64,000 bases of DNA, taken from assembly GCF_022603395.1 (NCBI RefSeq), contig NZ_JAIBKA010000002.1:372001-436000 (forward strand), written 5' to 3'. Position numbers and translations under genes: made by a program. Origin of the DNA: Desulfoferrobacter suflitae. GTDB lineage: Bacteria; Desulfobacterota; Syntrophobacteria; Syntrophobacterales; Syntrophobacteraceae. The notes under the pieces were generated by a model, which was given only the letters and a program-made list of their open reading frames with translations, was not told where the DNA came from and made no database searches. This document shows, one piece after another, positions 48,952 to 58,916 of this stretch (its first letter is position 1; the number at the start of each line of letters is the position of its first letter).

Positions 48952-49551
48952 TTATGCCTGCAAAACGGCCCGGATATCACGCCACGGAATGCTGCCCGCA
49001 CGGATCAGCCTCGGAATGCCCTGTGACAGATCGACGATGCTTGACGGCCGGCCTCCAGTCAACCTGCCGGCATTAATCAGCCCGTCTACCTGGGAGGTCA
49101 AAACCGGTTCCATGTCGGCGGGATCGGCAACGGCGGGCTGCCCGGAGATATTGGCGCTGGTTGAGATCAACAATCCTCCCACTGCCTCGGCCAGAGCTGT
49201 TGCCACCGGATGGGATGAAATGCGAACAGCGATCCTGTCTGTAGCCCAGTGCAATTCAGCAGGGAGTTTGGGTGAAGCGGGCAGCAGTAACGTGAGCGGG
49301 CCGGGCCAAAACGCTCCGGCAAGCCTTTCCGCAGTGTCAGGCCATGCTGCGGTCACCTGCCGTACGTCCTGCTGGCACGAGGCAATCAAAGGCAAGGGTT
49401 TGTCATGGCCCCTTCCTTTGATGGCAAAAATGCGCCCTGTTGCCCCTTGCGATGTCGGCAACCCCCCGAGGGCATAGAAGGTTTCGGTAGGATAGATGAT
49501 CACACCGCCTCTGCCAATCGATAGAGAAGCCTCTCGGATGATCGGTTCCAT
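48952..49551 (-). CDS. tsaC: L-threonylcarbamoyladenylate synthase (TsaC/YwlC/Sua5 family)
   Basis: Makes threonylcarbamoyl-AMP for the t6A modification of ANN-decoding tRNAs. About 199 residues from ATG 49551: GGVIIYPTETFYALGG, KGRGHDKPLPLIAS, WPGPLTLLLPAS, VAVRISSHP-type and STSANISGQPA motifs are all present. Upstream in-frame starts (49614, 49713) would overlap purE or add a non-conserved tail. No clear SD. Confidence 0.92.
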   Translation of the reverse strand: MEPIIREASLSIGRGGVIIYPTETFYALGGLPTSQGATGRIFAIKGRGHDKPLPLIASCQQDVRQVTAAWPDTAERLAGAFWPGPLTLLLPASPKLPAELHWATDRIAVRISSHPVATALAEAVGGLLISTSANISGQPAVADPADMEPVLTSQVDGLINAGRLTGGRPSSIVDLSQGIPRLIRAGSIPWRDIRAVLQA

Positions 49552-49654
49552 AGGAAGCCCGTCACGAATTTTCCACAGCCTCGGCCTGGTTGGATGGGAT
49601 AAGGGCACCTGCATCTTGACGAAATCTCGCAGCAAGTCCCGCCGTGGTCGGCGG

Positions 49655-50179
49655 TCAATGCCCGCCGGCCATGCGACCTTGCAATTTTTGATCTTTCTCG
49701 GCGATCTGGGCAATCATTTCTTCCTTGTGCAGCCGAAACTTTTCGGCCAGTCCGACGTCCTGCAGCGCCAATATTTGGATTGCAAAGAGCGCCGCGTTGC
49801 GCGCGCCTCCCTGGCCGATCGCCATGGTTGCAACCGGCACCCCCGGGGGCATCTGCACGGTGGCATAAAGGGCATCCACCCCCTGCAGCGGGGAAGAAGC
49901 TATGGGAACGCCTATGACCGGAAGGGTGGTTTCGGCGGCGAGCACCCCGGCCAAGTGAGCCGCCCAGCCGGCGCCGGCTATGAGTACGCGCAGTCCGCGC
50001 GCGCAAGCTTCCCTGGCGTACTGGGAAGTCTTCTGCGGACAACGATGAGCCGACAAAATGCGCAACTCGAAGGTTACCTGGAATGATTCAAGCACCTGAC
50101 AGGCCGCTTCCATGACGGAAAGATCTGAATCGCTTCCCATCACAATTCCAACCACAGGGTCATTCGCTTGTGTCGCCAA
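49655..50179 (-). CDS. purE: N5-carboxyaminoimidazole ribonucleotide mutase
   Basis: Purine synthesis, class I PurE by size (174 residues). VGIVMGSDSDLSVMEAA, the LSAHRCP motif (usual SAHRTP, with Cys for Thr) and GAGWAAHLAGVLAAET are visible. The start is TTG at 50179, with GAGGAGG 5 nt upstream. It lies 11 bp after purD; no purK is in the window. Confidence 0.93.
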   Translation of the reverse strand: MATQANDPVVGIVMGSDSDLSVMEAACQVLESFQVTFELRILSAHRCPQKTSQYAREACARGLRVLIAGAGWAAHLAGVLAAETTLPVIGVPIASSPLQGVDALYATVQMPPGVPVATMAIGQGGARNAALFAIQILALQDVGLAEKFRLHKEEMIAQIAEKDQKLQGRMAGGH

Positions 50180-50190
50180 CCTCCCCTCCT

Positions 50191-51486
50191 CTAGGAAATT
50201 CCAATATCGCTTCGATAGTATATTCCTTCAAAGGACACTTTCTGCATTTCTCGATAAGCGATTTGTCTCGCTTCGGTCAGGGTCTCGCCACTGCTCACAA
50301 TGCACAGCACGCGGCCCCCGGTGGTGACCAGCTCGCCTGCCTCATTGAACCCCGTACCGGAATGGAAAATCAGGCAATTGTCGTCAACCTGATCCAACCC
50401 GTGGATCGGTACCCCGATTTTATAACGTCCCGGGTAGCCTTTGTACCAGCCTTTCTTACCTTTGGTGCGTCCGCTCGTGGCAATCAAGCAAAACCGGTAG
50501 CGCGGATCCCACTTGAGCTCGATGGAATCGAGGCGGTTTTCCAAAATCGCCTGGCTGACATCGACCAGATCAGTTTTCAGGCGCGGTAAGATCACTTGTG
50601 CTTCGGGGTCTCCCAGGCGAATGTTGATCTCCAGCACATACGGGGTCACCTCGCCGTGCTCTTCCACCAGCATGAGTCCCAGATAGAGGATGCCTTTGTA
50701 AACGATATCGTACTTCTCACGGATCCCCTGGATGAGCGGCTCGGCAACTCGAGTCATGATGGTTCCAACCAGCTTATCGTCCAGCCACGGATGGGGAGAA
50801 TAGGCGCCCATGCCGCCGGTGTTGGTCCCTTCGTCATTGTCTCTGGCCCGTTTGTAGTCCTGGGCCGCCACCATCGGCGCCACCGTGTTGCCGTCCGTGA
50901 AACAGAAAAAGGAGAGCTCCCGCCCGTAAAGCCTTTGCTCGATATCGACGCGATCGCCGGAATCGCCAAAAACCCTTTCCTCCATGATTTCATGAATTGC
51001 CTGTTGGGCGTCCTGCATGCCATCGCACACCAAAGAGCCCTTGCCGGCGGCCAAGCCGTCCGCTTTCACCACGACCGGATACCCGATCCGACGTACATAA
51101 TTGCGGGCCCGGTCCGGATCGGAAAAAACGGCAAATTCGGGGATGGGGATGCCCAGTTCCCGAAGCATCACTTTGGTATCGCATTTGCTCGATTCAAGAC
51201 GGCTGGTTCTTTGATCGGGACCGACGATGGGGAGACCCCGCTGGTTAAAAAGGTCTACGATTCCGGCGGAGAGGGGTTTTTCGGGGCCGACAAAGGTGAG
51301 GTCGATGTTCTCCTTCTCGGCAAAATCAGCCATCTGTTCGATCTCTCTGGCATCAATACACATCGCGGTTTGGGCGATGCCGGCGTTGCCGTGAGCCACA
51401 TAGACCTGTTTCACACGCTTGCTTTGGGCAAATTTCCATGCGATGGCATGGTCCCTTCCTCCGCTACCGACTACCAGTACCTTCAT
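50191..51486 (-). CDS. purD: phosphoribosylamine-glycine ligase (GAR synthetase)
   Basis: ATP-grasp ligase of the purine pathway. 431 residues from ATG 51486 (GAGG 8 nt upstream): VLVVGSGGRDHAIAW, ATP-grasp segments YPVVVKADGLAAGKG and NTGGMGAYSPHP, and YVLEINIRLGDPEAQVILPRL. Flanked at 11 and 14 bp by purE and the truncated purH, so it forms a tight purine operon. Confidence 0.95.
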   Translation of the reverse strand: MKVLVVGSGGRDHAIAWKFAQSKRVKQVYVAHGNAGIAQTAMCIDAREIEQMADFAEKENIDLTFVGPEKPLSAGIVDLFNQRGLPIVGPDQRTSRLESSKCDTKVMLRELGIPIPEFAVFSDPDRARNYVRRIGYPVVVKADGLAAGKGSLVCDGMQDAQQAIHEIMEERVFGDSGDRVDIEQRLYGRELSFFCFTDGNTVAPMVAAQDYKRARDNDEGTNTGGMGAYSPHPWLDDKLVGTIMTRVAEPLIQGIREKYDIVYKGILYLGLMLVEEHGEVTPYVLEINIRLGDPEAQVILPRLKTDLVDVSQAILENRLDSIELKWDPRYRFCLIATSGRTKGKKGWYKGYPGRYKIGVPIHGLDQVDDNCLIFHSGTGFNEAGELVTTGGRVLCIVSSGETLTEARQIAYREMQKVSFEGIYYRSDIGIS

Positions 51487-51500
51487 CAATGCACCCTCTC

Positions 51501-52112
51501 CTATTCGTACGAGCCATCGCGCGTCACATTCTGCAAGTACTCACAGATATGGCGGTCGTAGGTGTGCGTCAGGCAGAATGCTTTGCAGGACAGTTCAAGG
51601 CTCTTTTGCCTGGAAACCTGGCCGCTCGTTCGGCGCATCTCATCCAGAACCGCAGGATAATCCCCGGGGTCCGTTACCACCGCCACATGGCGAAAATTTT
51701 TTGCGGCTGCACGGATCAGTGTCGGACCTCCGATATCGATGTTTTCTATGGCCTCCTCGAGCGTACAGTCCGGTCGAGCTACCGTCTTGGCGAAGGCATA
51801 CAAGTTGACCACCACCATGTCGATGGGTTCAAGGCCATGCTCCTGCATGGTCTTGACGTGCGCTGCATTATCTCGCATGGCGAGGATTCCGCCGTGAATT
51901 TTGGGATGCAGGGTTTTCACTCGACCATCGAGCATTTCAGGGAACCCTGTGTAATCAGAGACTTCCATAATATCCAGGCTGTTCTCGCGCAGCAACCGGG
52001 CCGTGCCTCCCGTTGAAAGGAGCTGCACACCATGGGCTCGTAACCCGTTTGCAAACTCCACCAAACCTGACTTGTCCGTGACGCTGAGCAACGCACGGCG
52101 GATTCGAAACAT
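51501..52112 (-). CDS. IMP cyclohydrolase domain of PurH only
   Basis: 203 residues from ATG 52112 (GGAG 7 nt upstream) covering the MGS-like IMP cyclohydrolase half of Pur[65 protein letters not shown], and an end near [18 protein letters not shown]. The AICAR transformylase half (about 300 residues) is absent and the frame closes cleanly before purD. The final steps must use a separate transformylase elsewhere in the genome. Confidence 0.93.
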   Translation of the reverse strand: MFRIRRALLSVTDKSGLVEFANGLRAHGVQLLSTGGTARLLRENSLDIMEVSDYTGFPEMLDGRVKTLHPKIHGGILAMRDNAAHVKTMQEHGLEPIDMVVVNLYAFAKTVARPDCTLEEAIENIDIGGPTLIRAAAKNFRHVAVVTDPGDYPAVLDEMRRTSGQVSRQKSLELSCKAFCLTHTYDRHICEYLQNVTRDGSYE

Positions 52113-52135
52113 AGCCATTCTCCTTTCTTTCCCGA

Positions 52136-52894
52136 TCAATACTTGGGCGGCTTGACCAACTCTTTGAACAGACCATTCGCCGCCTGCACAATCGGGGCGT
52201 CGTCCGGGAGAGTTGCCGTAGGTTTGCCTTCAAAATCGAATTGGGCAAGCAGAGGGTCTGCAGGCAACATCTTGATGTGGTCTTTAGCGAAAGTTTCCAA
52301 GACTTCCTGCGGCCATGAATCCGGCTCCGCCCGCAGTTGATTGACCAAAAGATAGGTCTCCTCGACGCGGATCGGCAGGCTGCGGACCAACTGCGCAATG
52401 CGGCAGGCGGCCGTCATCCCTCTACGACTCGGGTCAGAAACCAGCAGTAGAAGGTCGATATCCTTTTGCGTGAGGCGGCTGAAATGTTCCATGCCCGCTT
52501 CATTGTCCACTACCAGATAGTGATAGTTCTTCATCAACCGGTCGATGAGATTACTGAGCAGATTGTTTGCGGCACAGTAGCATCCCGGGCCTTCCGGTTT
52601 CCCCATGGCGATGAGGTCGTAACCGTTGCCCTCGATGAGTGACTGTTCAACCTTCATTTCCATGAAAATGTCCTTGGTCATTCCCGCCGGAACATCCGTC
52701 TTCATCATTTCGCGGGCATCCGACAGGGTTTCTTCCAGCTTGACCCCCAGGACATCGTTGAGGTTAGCATTGGAATCGGCATCGATAGCCAGAACCGGTT
52801 TCATTCCATTGTTGATCATGTAACGGACCAAAAGACCCGCAATGGTGGTTTTGCCGGTGCCGCCCTTGCCACCCAGCGCAACAGTATAGCTCAC
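52136..52894 (-). CDS. CooC-like CO-dehydrogenase nickel-insertion ATPase
   Basis: MinD/SIMIBI-type ATPase of 252 residues starting at GTG 52894 (AGGGAGG 6 nt upstream). Deviant Walker [24 protein letters not shown], the CxC motif [10 protein letters not shown] and [13 protein letters not shown] fit CooC/AcsF proteins that load Ni into CODH or acetyl-CoA synthase. No CODH gene is in the window. It opens the long minus-strand run that continues with purine genes. Confidence 0.88.
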   Translation of the reverse strand: MSYTVALGGKGGTGKTTIAGLLVRYMINNGMKPVLAIDADSNANLNDVLGVKLEETLSDAREMMKTDVPAGMTKDIFMEMKVEQSLIEGNGYDLIAMGKPEGPGCYCAANNLLSNLIDRLMKNYHYLVVDNEAGMEHFSRLTQKDIDLLLLVSDPSRRGMTAACRIAQLVRSLPIRVEETYLLVNQLRAEPDSWPQEVLETFAKDHIKMLPADPLLAQFDFEGKPTATLPDDAPIVQAANGLFKELVKPPKY

Positions 52895-53517
52895 AGAGAT
52901 CCTCCCTAAAGTGATATGAATGTAAAAAATACAAATTTTAATGCGCTTTTCGCCTTTGGCAACTCTAATATAACGCAAATGGAAGATTTGATCGCCTGCA
53001 AAAATCCAGGAAATGACTCTGGCAACTCAAAATCTTGGTGATCCTGCGGCGTTGCCCAAGAACGGTAAATTCCTCTGCTCCCCGCGGCAGAGGGAGCCCT
53101 CTGGGACCAGATCCTGACAGGGGTTTTGCTGGTCGAACTGATCGTTTTGTCTCGATCCGAGCGGGCCAAAGGCGGTGGGAACTGCCAGGATCTTAAGGCG
53201 GGGCTTGTTCGTGTTCTGGCTCGTGTGTTTTAATTGTTGGGGGGGGGGGTGAGTCCCTGCAGCCGGCTTGTGCCCTGTGAGGGTGAGGCGTTTCATTGGC
53301 GTTGCCTGGAATCCTGACGGACTTTGTCATGGGGTCCATGCGGCTTTCCCCGTCCTGATCACCTGGTTCCTTTGGTGGATCGAAAGCAGGAGGGGTAGAG
53401 CGAAGCGAAACCCGTTGCCGACCTCGGGCGATAAGGTACCCTTGGACCTTAACCGGAACAATTGGCCGGCATGTTGAGAACGTCTGCAGATTTTGGATAC
53501 GGGAGAGTGAACGGGGA
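52895..53517. other. intergenic region between divergent cooC-like and uup genes
   Basis: About 620 bp without a supported gene. It contains an 11-G run (53239-53249), a 7-bp hairpin CCTCTGC/GCAGAGG near 53070-53092, and upstream elements for both genes that I could not resolve into a clear promoter. Short frames here show no family match. Confidence 0.5.
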
Positions 53518-55338
53518 ATGGCTTTGATCAGTATGCGAGGGGTAGGTATGAGCTTTGGCGGTGCTCCCCTACTCGATGGTGTTAATTGGCAGATTGAAGG
53601 TGGTGAGCGCATTTGCCTGGTGGGCCGGAACGGGGCGGGGAAATCCACCTTGTTGCGCTTGATCAAAGGGGATGTTCAGGCTGATGCGGGGGAGATCATT
53701 CGCGCTCCTGGTGTTAAGATTGCACTGCTACCCCAGGAAGTTCCACAGGGACTCCAGGGCACTATTGCCCAAGTTGTCGCGGGCGGCCTCCTGGAGGATG
53801 GCGATGGTGCGCCGGTAGCTGCCCATGAAGGGGCCGAGTGGCGCGAACAATTGAAAGTCGGCCGGATCATGTCCCTCATGAATCTGGCCCCTGATATTTT
53901 GGTCGAGACTCTCTCCGCCGGCCTCAAGCGCCGCGTGATGCTTGCCCGGGGCCTGGTGAGGGACCCCGATGTGCTGCTCCTGGATGAGCCCACCAATCAT
54001 CTCGATATTGAGGCCATAAGCTGGATGGAGGAGTTTTTGCTGCGCTTTTCCGCCACCATGGTGTTGGTAACCCATGATCGGATGTTTCTGCAAAAGCTCG
54101 CTACGCGAATTGTGGAATTGGACAGAGGGAACTTGTTTGACTGGTCGTGCGATTATGCAACTTTTCTGAAACGCAGGCAAGCGGCTCTGGAAGCCGAGCA
54201 GGAGGAGTGGATCCAGTTCGATAAGAAACTGGCCAAAGAAGAAGCCTGGATTCGCCAGGGAATTAAGGCCAGGCGCACGCGCAACGAGGGGAGGGTGCGC
54301 AAACTGCGCGACATGCGTGAGATGCGGCGCAGTCGGCGGGAACGCGCCGCAGCGGTGCGCATGCGCGCGCAGGCAGCGGTGCGCACGGGAAAGCTGGTGA
54401 TTGAGGCGGAAGATCTTTGTTTCGGTTTTGCACAAGATGCTTTGGTGGTGCGTGATTTTTCCACGGTGATCATGCGCGGCGACAAGGTGGGAATCATTGG
54501 TCCAAACGGTGCAGGGAAGACCACCCTGCTGCGCCTTTTGTTGGGGGATCTGCAGCCGTATCAGGGTGTGGTTCGGCACGGAACCCATCTGCAGGTGGCC
54601 TATTTTGACCAGCTTCGAATGCGGTTGGATAGGGATAAATCGGTGACTGAAAATGTCGGCGAGGGGAACGAAATGATCCTGTTCGACGGTAAGCCTCGCC
54701 ACGTCATAGGCTATTTGCAGGATTTTCTGTTCTCCCCGCAACGTGCCCGCTCTCCCGTTCGCATCCTGTCGGGCGGTGAGCGAAACCGCCTGTTGCTGGC
54801 AAAGCTTTTCACCGTGCCGTGCAATGTGCTGGTGATGGATGAACCGACTAATGATCTCGACAGTGAGACCCTGGAACTGCTGGAGGAACTGCTCCTGAAC
54901 TTTGCCGGCACTTTGCTTCTGGTCAGCCACGACCGCTCCTTTCTCAATAATGTGGTTACCAGCACTCTTGTTTTCGAGGGAGCGGGTCGTATCGGTGAAT
55001 ACGTGGGAGGCTACGATGATTGGTTGTTGCAGCGCAAAACCGAGCCTCGCAAAAAAGTGGAGAAAGGCCCCGTCGCTAAACTAAGACCAGGGCCTCGAAG
55101 GGAACAAAAAGCACGGCTGAACTACAAAGAGCAGCGTGAGCTGGAGGGTTTGCCCGGTCAAATTGAAATGCTCGAAAAGGAGCAGAAAAAATTGTATCAA
55201 ACCCTTTCGGATCCAGCATTTTACCGTGAGAACAGCGTTCAAATCGCAGCTGCCAAGACCAGGATCGAGCAGCTCGAGGAGCAACTCCATGAGGCCTATG
55301 CCCGCTGGGAAGTTCTGGAAGCCATGAGCTCCCAGTGA
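53518..55338 (+). CDS. uup: ABC-F family ATPase, Uup-like
   Basis: Soluble twin-ATPase of 606 residues acting on ribosomes or DNA structures. Domain 1: GRNGAGKSTLLRL, signature LSAGLKRRVMLA (changed from LSGGQ), LLLDEPTNHLD. A basic Arg-rich linker (KARRTRNEGRVRKLRDMREM) follows. Domain 2: GPNGAGKTTLLRL, LSGGERNRLLLA, LVMDEPTNDLD. The C-terminal coiled coil (about 540-600) is the DNA-binding type of Uup. The start ATG 53518 has GGGG 2 nt before. It converges on the DUF4340 gene. Confidence 0.92.
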   Translation: MALISMRGVGMSFGGAPLLDGVNWQIEGGERICLVGRNGAGKSTLLRLIKGDVQADAGEIIRAPGVKIALLPQEVPQGLQGTIAQVVAGGLLEDGDGAPVAAHEGAEWREQLKVGRIMSLMNLAPDILVETLSAGLKRRVMLARGLVRDPDVLLLDEPTNHLDIEAISWMEEFLLRFSATMVLVTHDRMFLQKLATRIVELDRGNLFDWSCDYATFLKRRQAALEAEQEEWIQFDKKLAKEEAWIRQGIKARRTRNEGRVRKLRDMREMRRSRRERAAAVRMRAQAAVRTGKLVIEAEDLCFGFAQDALVVRDFSTVIMRGDKVGIIGPNGAGKTTLLRLLLGDLQPYQGVVRHGTHLQVAYFDQLRMRLDRDKSVTENVGEGNEMILFDGKPRHVIGYLQDFLFSPQRARSPVRILSGGERNRLLLAKLFTVPCNVLVMDEPTNDLDSETLELLEELLLNFAGTLLLVSHDRSFLNNVVTSTLVFEGAGRIGEYVGGYDDWLLQRKTEPRKKVEKGPVAKLRPGPRREQKARLNYKEQRELEGLPGQIEMLEKEQKKLYQTLSDPAFYRENSVQIAAAKTRIEQLEEQLHEAYARWEVLEAMSSQ

Positions 55339-55348
55339 CAGGCAGTCA

Positions 55349-56407
55349 TCACTTGCTTTGCTGTTCAGTTGGTTGGTCGTCCGATGCCTTTTTGGGCTGC
55401 ACCTGATTCTCGACTTTGTCAAAAAGATTTTTGAATACCGAATCGGGAATTTCGTACACTTGTTTATGGTCTTTGATTTTGACGTATACCGGCCCCTCCG
55501 CTTCGGGTTGAGCGAACAGCAGCTGCAGCGAGGTGCCGTCATCCAACGCCACTGCAGCTCGATGGGTGGGATCTTCCAGTCCGTAATCGGTCTTGGCCGG
55601 GTCCATCAACTGGGTGGCACGGAGGTTGTCCAAAGCATTCAGCGTGCTTTGAATGTCCACGTCTTCCAACTTGGGGGTTTCGGGCTCTTTTTGCAGCCAT
55701 ATTGCAGGGGGCTTTACTTCAACACTCGCGTCTTCGGACTCGCCGCTTGCCGAATCCTTCACTGCCTTTTGCTCTTTGGCAAAAATGACGGCGGCCTGCG
55801 GTAAAGTGAGTTCAACTCGGGACCAAGTATCTTTGCCAGGCGCCAGGATTTTCAGGTCGGCCCATATCCTCGGGTGTGGGTTTTTATTCTGTTCGCCGAA
55901 GATGCCGAAGGTCGTCAGCAGATTGTTGTCGATCAGGTATACATCCGTTTTGTCCATAAAGCGGACGAAACAGCCCCTTCCCATCGGTCCGGGTTTTCCC
56001 ACCAGCAAAACAAGCAGTGGCTGCCTGTCTTTACCCAGAAAATCCACGCGCAAAGCTTGATCATCGCCCACGGCAAAAGTCGGAAAGAGTTCCTTGCTGG
56101 AAGCCCGCTTTTCGCCCTGCAGGTTTTCGATGTCTTTGAGAAACGATTCGATTTTATGCTTGTCGGCTCTGGCATCGTAATAATTGGGGACAATCCAGGA
56201 GTCTTCGGTTTTTTGCAAAATCACTGCAGGCTCCCGTCCGTCTTGTCGGGCACGGATTTCAACCACTTTGTCAAGATCCTGGTCGGGCAGTAATCGCTCG
56301 ATACCGGTTTCCACGACAGAGATCCGCGAGCTGCGTTTCTGCACCATGTAAATGGCGACCAGAACGATGAGCACACAGGCAAACAGAACCAAATTCTTAT
56401 TTCTCAT
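55349..56407 (-). CDS. DUF4340 protein, anchored periplasmic component of a Gld-type system
   Basis: 352 residues from ATG 56407 (GGGAGG 5 nt upstream), with a single N-terminal TM anchor (KNLVLFACVLIVLVAIYMVQ) and a DUF4340 repeat-rich body (WIVPNYYDARADKHKIESFL, YGLEDPTHRAAVAL, YEIPDSVFKNLF). The tail is hydrophilic. It overlaps the end of the fused permease gene by 1-3 bp, and DUF4340 proteins often accompany GldF/GldG-like transporters. Its cargo is unknown. Confidence 0.88.
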   Translation of the reverse strand: MRNKNLVLFACVLIVLVAIYMVQKRSSRISVVETGIERLLPDQDLDKVVEIRARQDGREPAVILQKTEDSWIVPNYYDARADKHKIESFLKDIENLQGEKRASSKELFPTFAVGDDQALRVDFLGKDRQPLLVLLVGKPGPMGRGCFVRFMDKTDVYLIDNNLLTTFGIFGEQNKNPHPRIWADLKILAPGKDTWSRVELTLPQAAVIFAKEQKAVKDSASGESEDASVEVKPPAIWLQKEPETPKLEDVDIQSTLNALDNLRATQLMDPAKTDYGLEDPTHRAAVALDDGTSLQLLFAQPEAEGPVYVKIKDHKQVYEIPDSVFKNLFDKVENQVQPKKASDDQPTEQQSK

Positions 56408-56408
56408 C

Positions 56409-58895
56409 TCATCCTCCCGCAGCAGCCGTTTGAATGGATTTTTCGTAGTGTTCACGGCGCCTTTTCCGCAGCAGGAAACGGGCCACTCCCAACACGGCCA
56501 TGAGCAGAGGCGCCAGGCCCAGAGCGAGGAAACGCAAGACCAGCTTCTGCCCGGGCGTCAGCGTTGCGATGTAGCGGACCGGCTGGCTCTTGGTGCGAAT
56601 GCCGATCAGATCTTCCGACAAGGCCAGGCCGTCCACCATGTTTTGAAAAAACAACCCGTTGTCGAGAGCCTCGATGGCATTGTCGGTGAACATTTGCGAA
56701 CAACCCACCACTATCAGCTTCCCCGGTTCCCTGGTTAGGGTTGGAGCCTTTTCCGGGGGCTTTTCCGCTTTTGGTTGCGGTGGCTGACCGGGTGGTGGAG
56801 GAGCCTCAGGCCAAGGAGGAACGTCTTTGCCTTCGTAGGGGTCGGGGAACTGTCCTTCCAGTTGCAGCGCCAAAGGGTATGATTTTTGCCGACCTCTTTC
56901 GACCAGTAAATCATCGGCCGAAAGGGGGGAATTCTTGAAAGGAATGGTCCACGCTGTTGGTCCTGAATCGGCCAGAATTGTTGATTTCAGCTGGTTCTTT
57001 TCCAGCACTTTTGGGTCTGCGTCGAGGGCGCATCCCCACAGATAGAGCAGGCCACTGATCCGATTCGTTATGCTCATGTCAGGATTGAGGTCGTCCGCAG
57101 TGATGCGGATCTGCATGGGCATCTTTACCGGAGTGCTGACCATCGCGTTAAACAGGCCACCAATCCTGCGCGGCATGCTGACGTTTAAGATTTCAGGGTT
57201 TTCGTCCATCAAAATACCCGAATCCAGCTGCACCCCGTACGGCTCCAGCAGCTGGTTGACGTTTTCCGGCAGTTTCTCTGGGGTGACCTGCAGATCGCCT
57301 TGTTGGGTAGGAGCCAGATTGAATTTGTAGGTCTGTGCCGCCAGAATGACACGCCCGCCCTTGGCCAGAAAACGCTGGATTTCGTAAATTTGCCTGGGGT
57401 CGAGCTCATCCGGCTGGAGAATCACCAGGGTCTGTGTGTCCTGCGGCAAAGGTTCCGTTTCCGAGAGAGCGATCCGACTCACTTGATAATCTTCTCTGCG
57501 CAGGATTTGCATCGTCTTCTGATAATGGTCCGTCATCTGAGGTGGCATTTGTCCCATTTGCATCATCAATTGCCGCATGCGCGGATCATTGAAGCGTGGG
57601 TCAGGTGCTTCTACGGGAGCCAGCATGGCGACCTTCGGGCTTTCCTCGAGGGTCATCCGATGAACTTTGGAAACAATCTGATATTCCAGATCTCCCAGGT
57701 TTTGTGGCACGATCTGCGGGATCACCTCGGTTTTCTTATCCAGGTAGGTGATGGAAACCGCCGAATAGACTCGCTTGATATCGAGGGAGTCCCGCTCGAT
57801 GCTTTGTGCCTGAAACGGTACAATTCCTTTTTGGGCAAGTTCCTCCAGCTTGTCGGCGTCGGCTGCGGGGTTGTAAACGTGATAGGTGAAATTGGGGGAA
57901 AGCCTTGCCAGGTCTGAAAGCTTGTCTTCGACGTCGCGGCGGATGCTCTTTAGTGCGGAGGGCATCTTGTCTTCCTCCGACACGTAATAGTTGACCTCGA
58001 CCGGCACTTTCAGTGTGGAAAGGATGCGCACGGTAGCCGGGGATACAGTGTAGATGCGGCCTTCGGTAAGGTCGATACGTCCCGGTCGCAGATCCGAGAC
58101 AATCAGGTTGAGCATGAACGCTATGCCGAGCAGAAAGATCGTTGCCACATAAAACCGCTTGGGAGACCGCAGCTTGATCTTGCTGTCCAGGGTGAAGCCA
58201 TTCAGAATAAGCAAGGCTGCTGTGAACGATAAAAAATAGATGACATCACTGGAGTCTATCAATCCGCGTTCGAACGCGGCGAAATGATAGGATGCTCCCA
58301 GGCCTTTCTGCAGCACCTGACCAAGGCCCGCTACCCATCCGTCTATGAAGGCGGCGACAAAGTCGTTGCCCAGCAGTGCCGTGGCCAGGCATGCCATGAT
58401 ACTCAGAATAAAAGCGACAATTTGATCTTTGAACAAGGCCGAAATGAAAATGCCGACGGCCAGGAACAGGCACCCCACCAGCCCCGTCCCGATATAGCCG
58501 GTGATGACGGCGCCCCAGTCCGGGTTGCCGACCAGGGCCAGGAGAACAGGTATGGTGCCGGTGCAGGCCAGGCTGATGAGATAAAAAGCGAGAGCTGCCG
58601 CAAACTTAGCCAATACCAGAATGACGCTTTTCATGGGCAGGCTGAGCAGCAGGCTCAAGGTACCGAGATTTCGCTCTTCCGCCCACAGCCGCATGGTTAT
58701 GGCCGGGATGAAAACCGCGAGCACCAGCGGCATCATGGCAAAATAACTGCGCATGTCTGCACGTTCCATCAGAAAGAACGTGGACATGTACAGGCCCGAT
58801 GTGATCAACAAAAAGACAATGATATACACATAGGCAATCGGCGAATTGAAATAGGCAGCAAATTCACGTTTGAATATAGTGCTGAACTGTCGCAT
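56409..58895 (-). CDS. fused GldF-like ABC permease and GldG-like auxiliary protein
   Basis: 828 residues in one chain: an ABC-2 type permease (about 1-235, six hydrophobic segments), a further TM at about 245-262, a GldG/ABC_transp_aux extracytoplasmic domain (about 270-780) and a C-terminal TM followed by a basic tail (RFLLRKRRREHYEK). A Pro-rich linker (about PPWPEAPPPPGQPPQPKAEK) precedes the last domain. In Bacteroidetes GldF and GldG are usually separate. It lies between the ATPase and DUF4340 genes. Confidence 0.88.
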   Translation of the reverse strand: MRQFSTIFKREFAAYFNSPIAYVYIIVFLLITSGLYMSTFFLMERADMRSYFAMMPLVLAVFIPAITMRLWAEERNLGTLSLLLSLPMKSVILVLAKFAAALAFYLISLACTGTIPVLLALVGNPDWGAVITGYIGTGLVGCLFLAVGIFISALFKDQIVAFILSIMACLATALLGNDFVAAFIDGWVAGLGQVLQKGLGASYHFAAFERGLIDSSDVIYFLSFTAALLILNGFTLDSKIKLRSPKRFYVATIFLLGIAFMLNLIVSDLRPGRIDLTEGRIYTVSPATVRILSTLKVPVEVNYYVSEEDKMPSALKSIRRDVEDKLSDLARLSPNFTYHVYNPAADADKLEELAQKGIVPFQAQSIERDSLDIKRVYSAVSITYLDKKTEVIPQIVPQNLGDLEYQIVSKVHRMTLEESPKVAMLAPVEAPDPRFNDPRMRQLMMQMGQMPPQMTDHYQKTMQILRREDYQVSRIALSETEPLPQDTQTLVILQPDELDPRQIYEIQRFLAKGGRVILAAQTYKFNLAPTQQGDLQVTPEKLPENVNQLLEPYGVQLDSGILMDENPEILNVSMPRRIGGLFNAMVSTPVKMPMQIRITADDLNPDMSITNRISGLLYLWGCALDADPKVLEKNQLKSTILADSGPTAWTIPFKNSPLSADDLLVERGRQKSYPLALQLEGQFPDPYEGKDVPPWPEAPPPPGQPPQPKAEKPPEKAPTLTREPGKLIVVGCSQMFTDNAIEALDNGLFFQNMVDGLALSEDLIGIRTKSQPVRYIATLTPGQKLVLRFLALGLAPLLMAVLGVARFLLRKRRREHYEKSIQTAAAGG

Positions 58896-58916
58896 AAACC
58901 TTCCTCCTGCCAGAAT

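Noticed and set aside
53239-53249. Run of eleven G
   Set aside because: Most likely a homopolymer or sequencing artefact in non-coding DNA; no gene is affected.
53728-54930. 400-codon minus-strand ORF opposite uup
   Set aside because: Shadow of the ABC-F gene in a GC-rich frame; no domain match.
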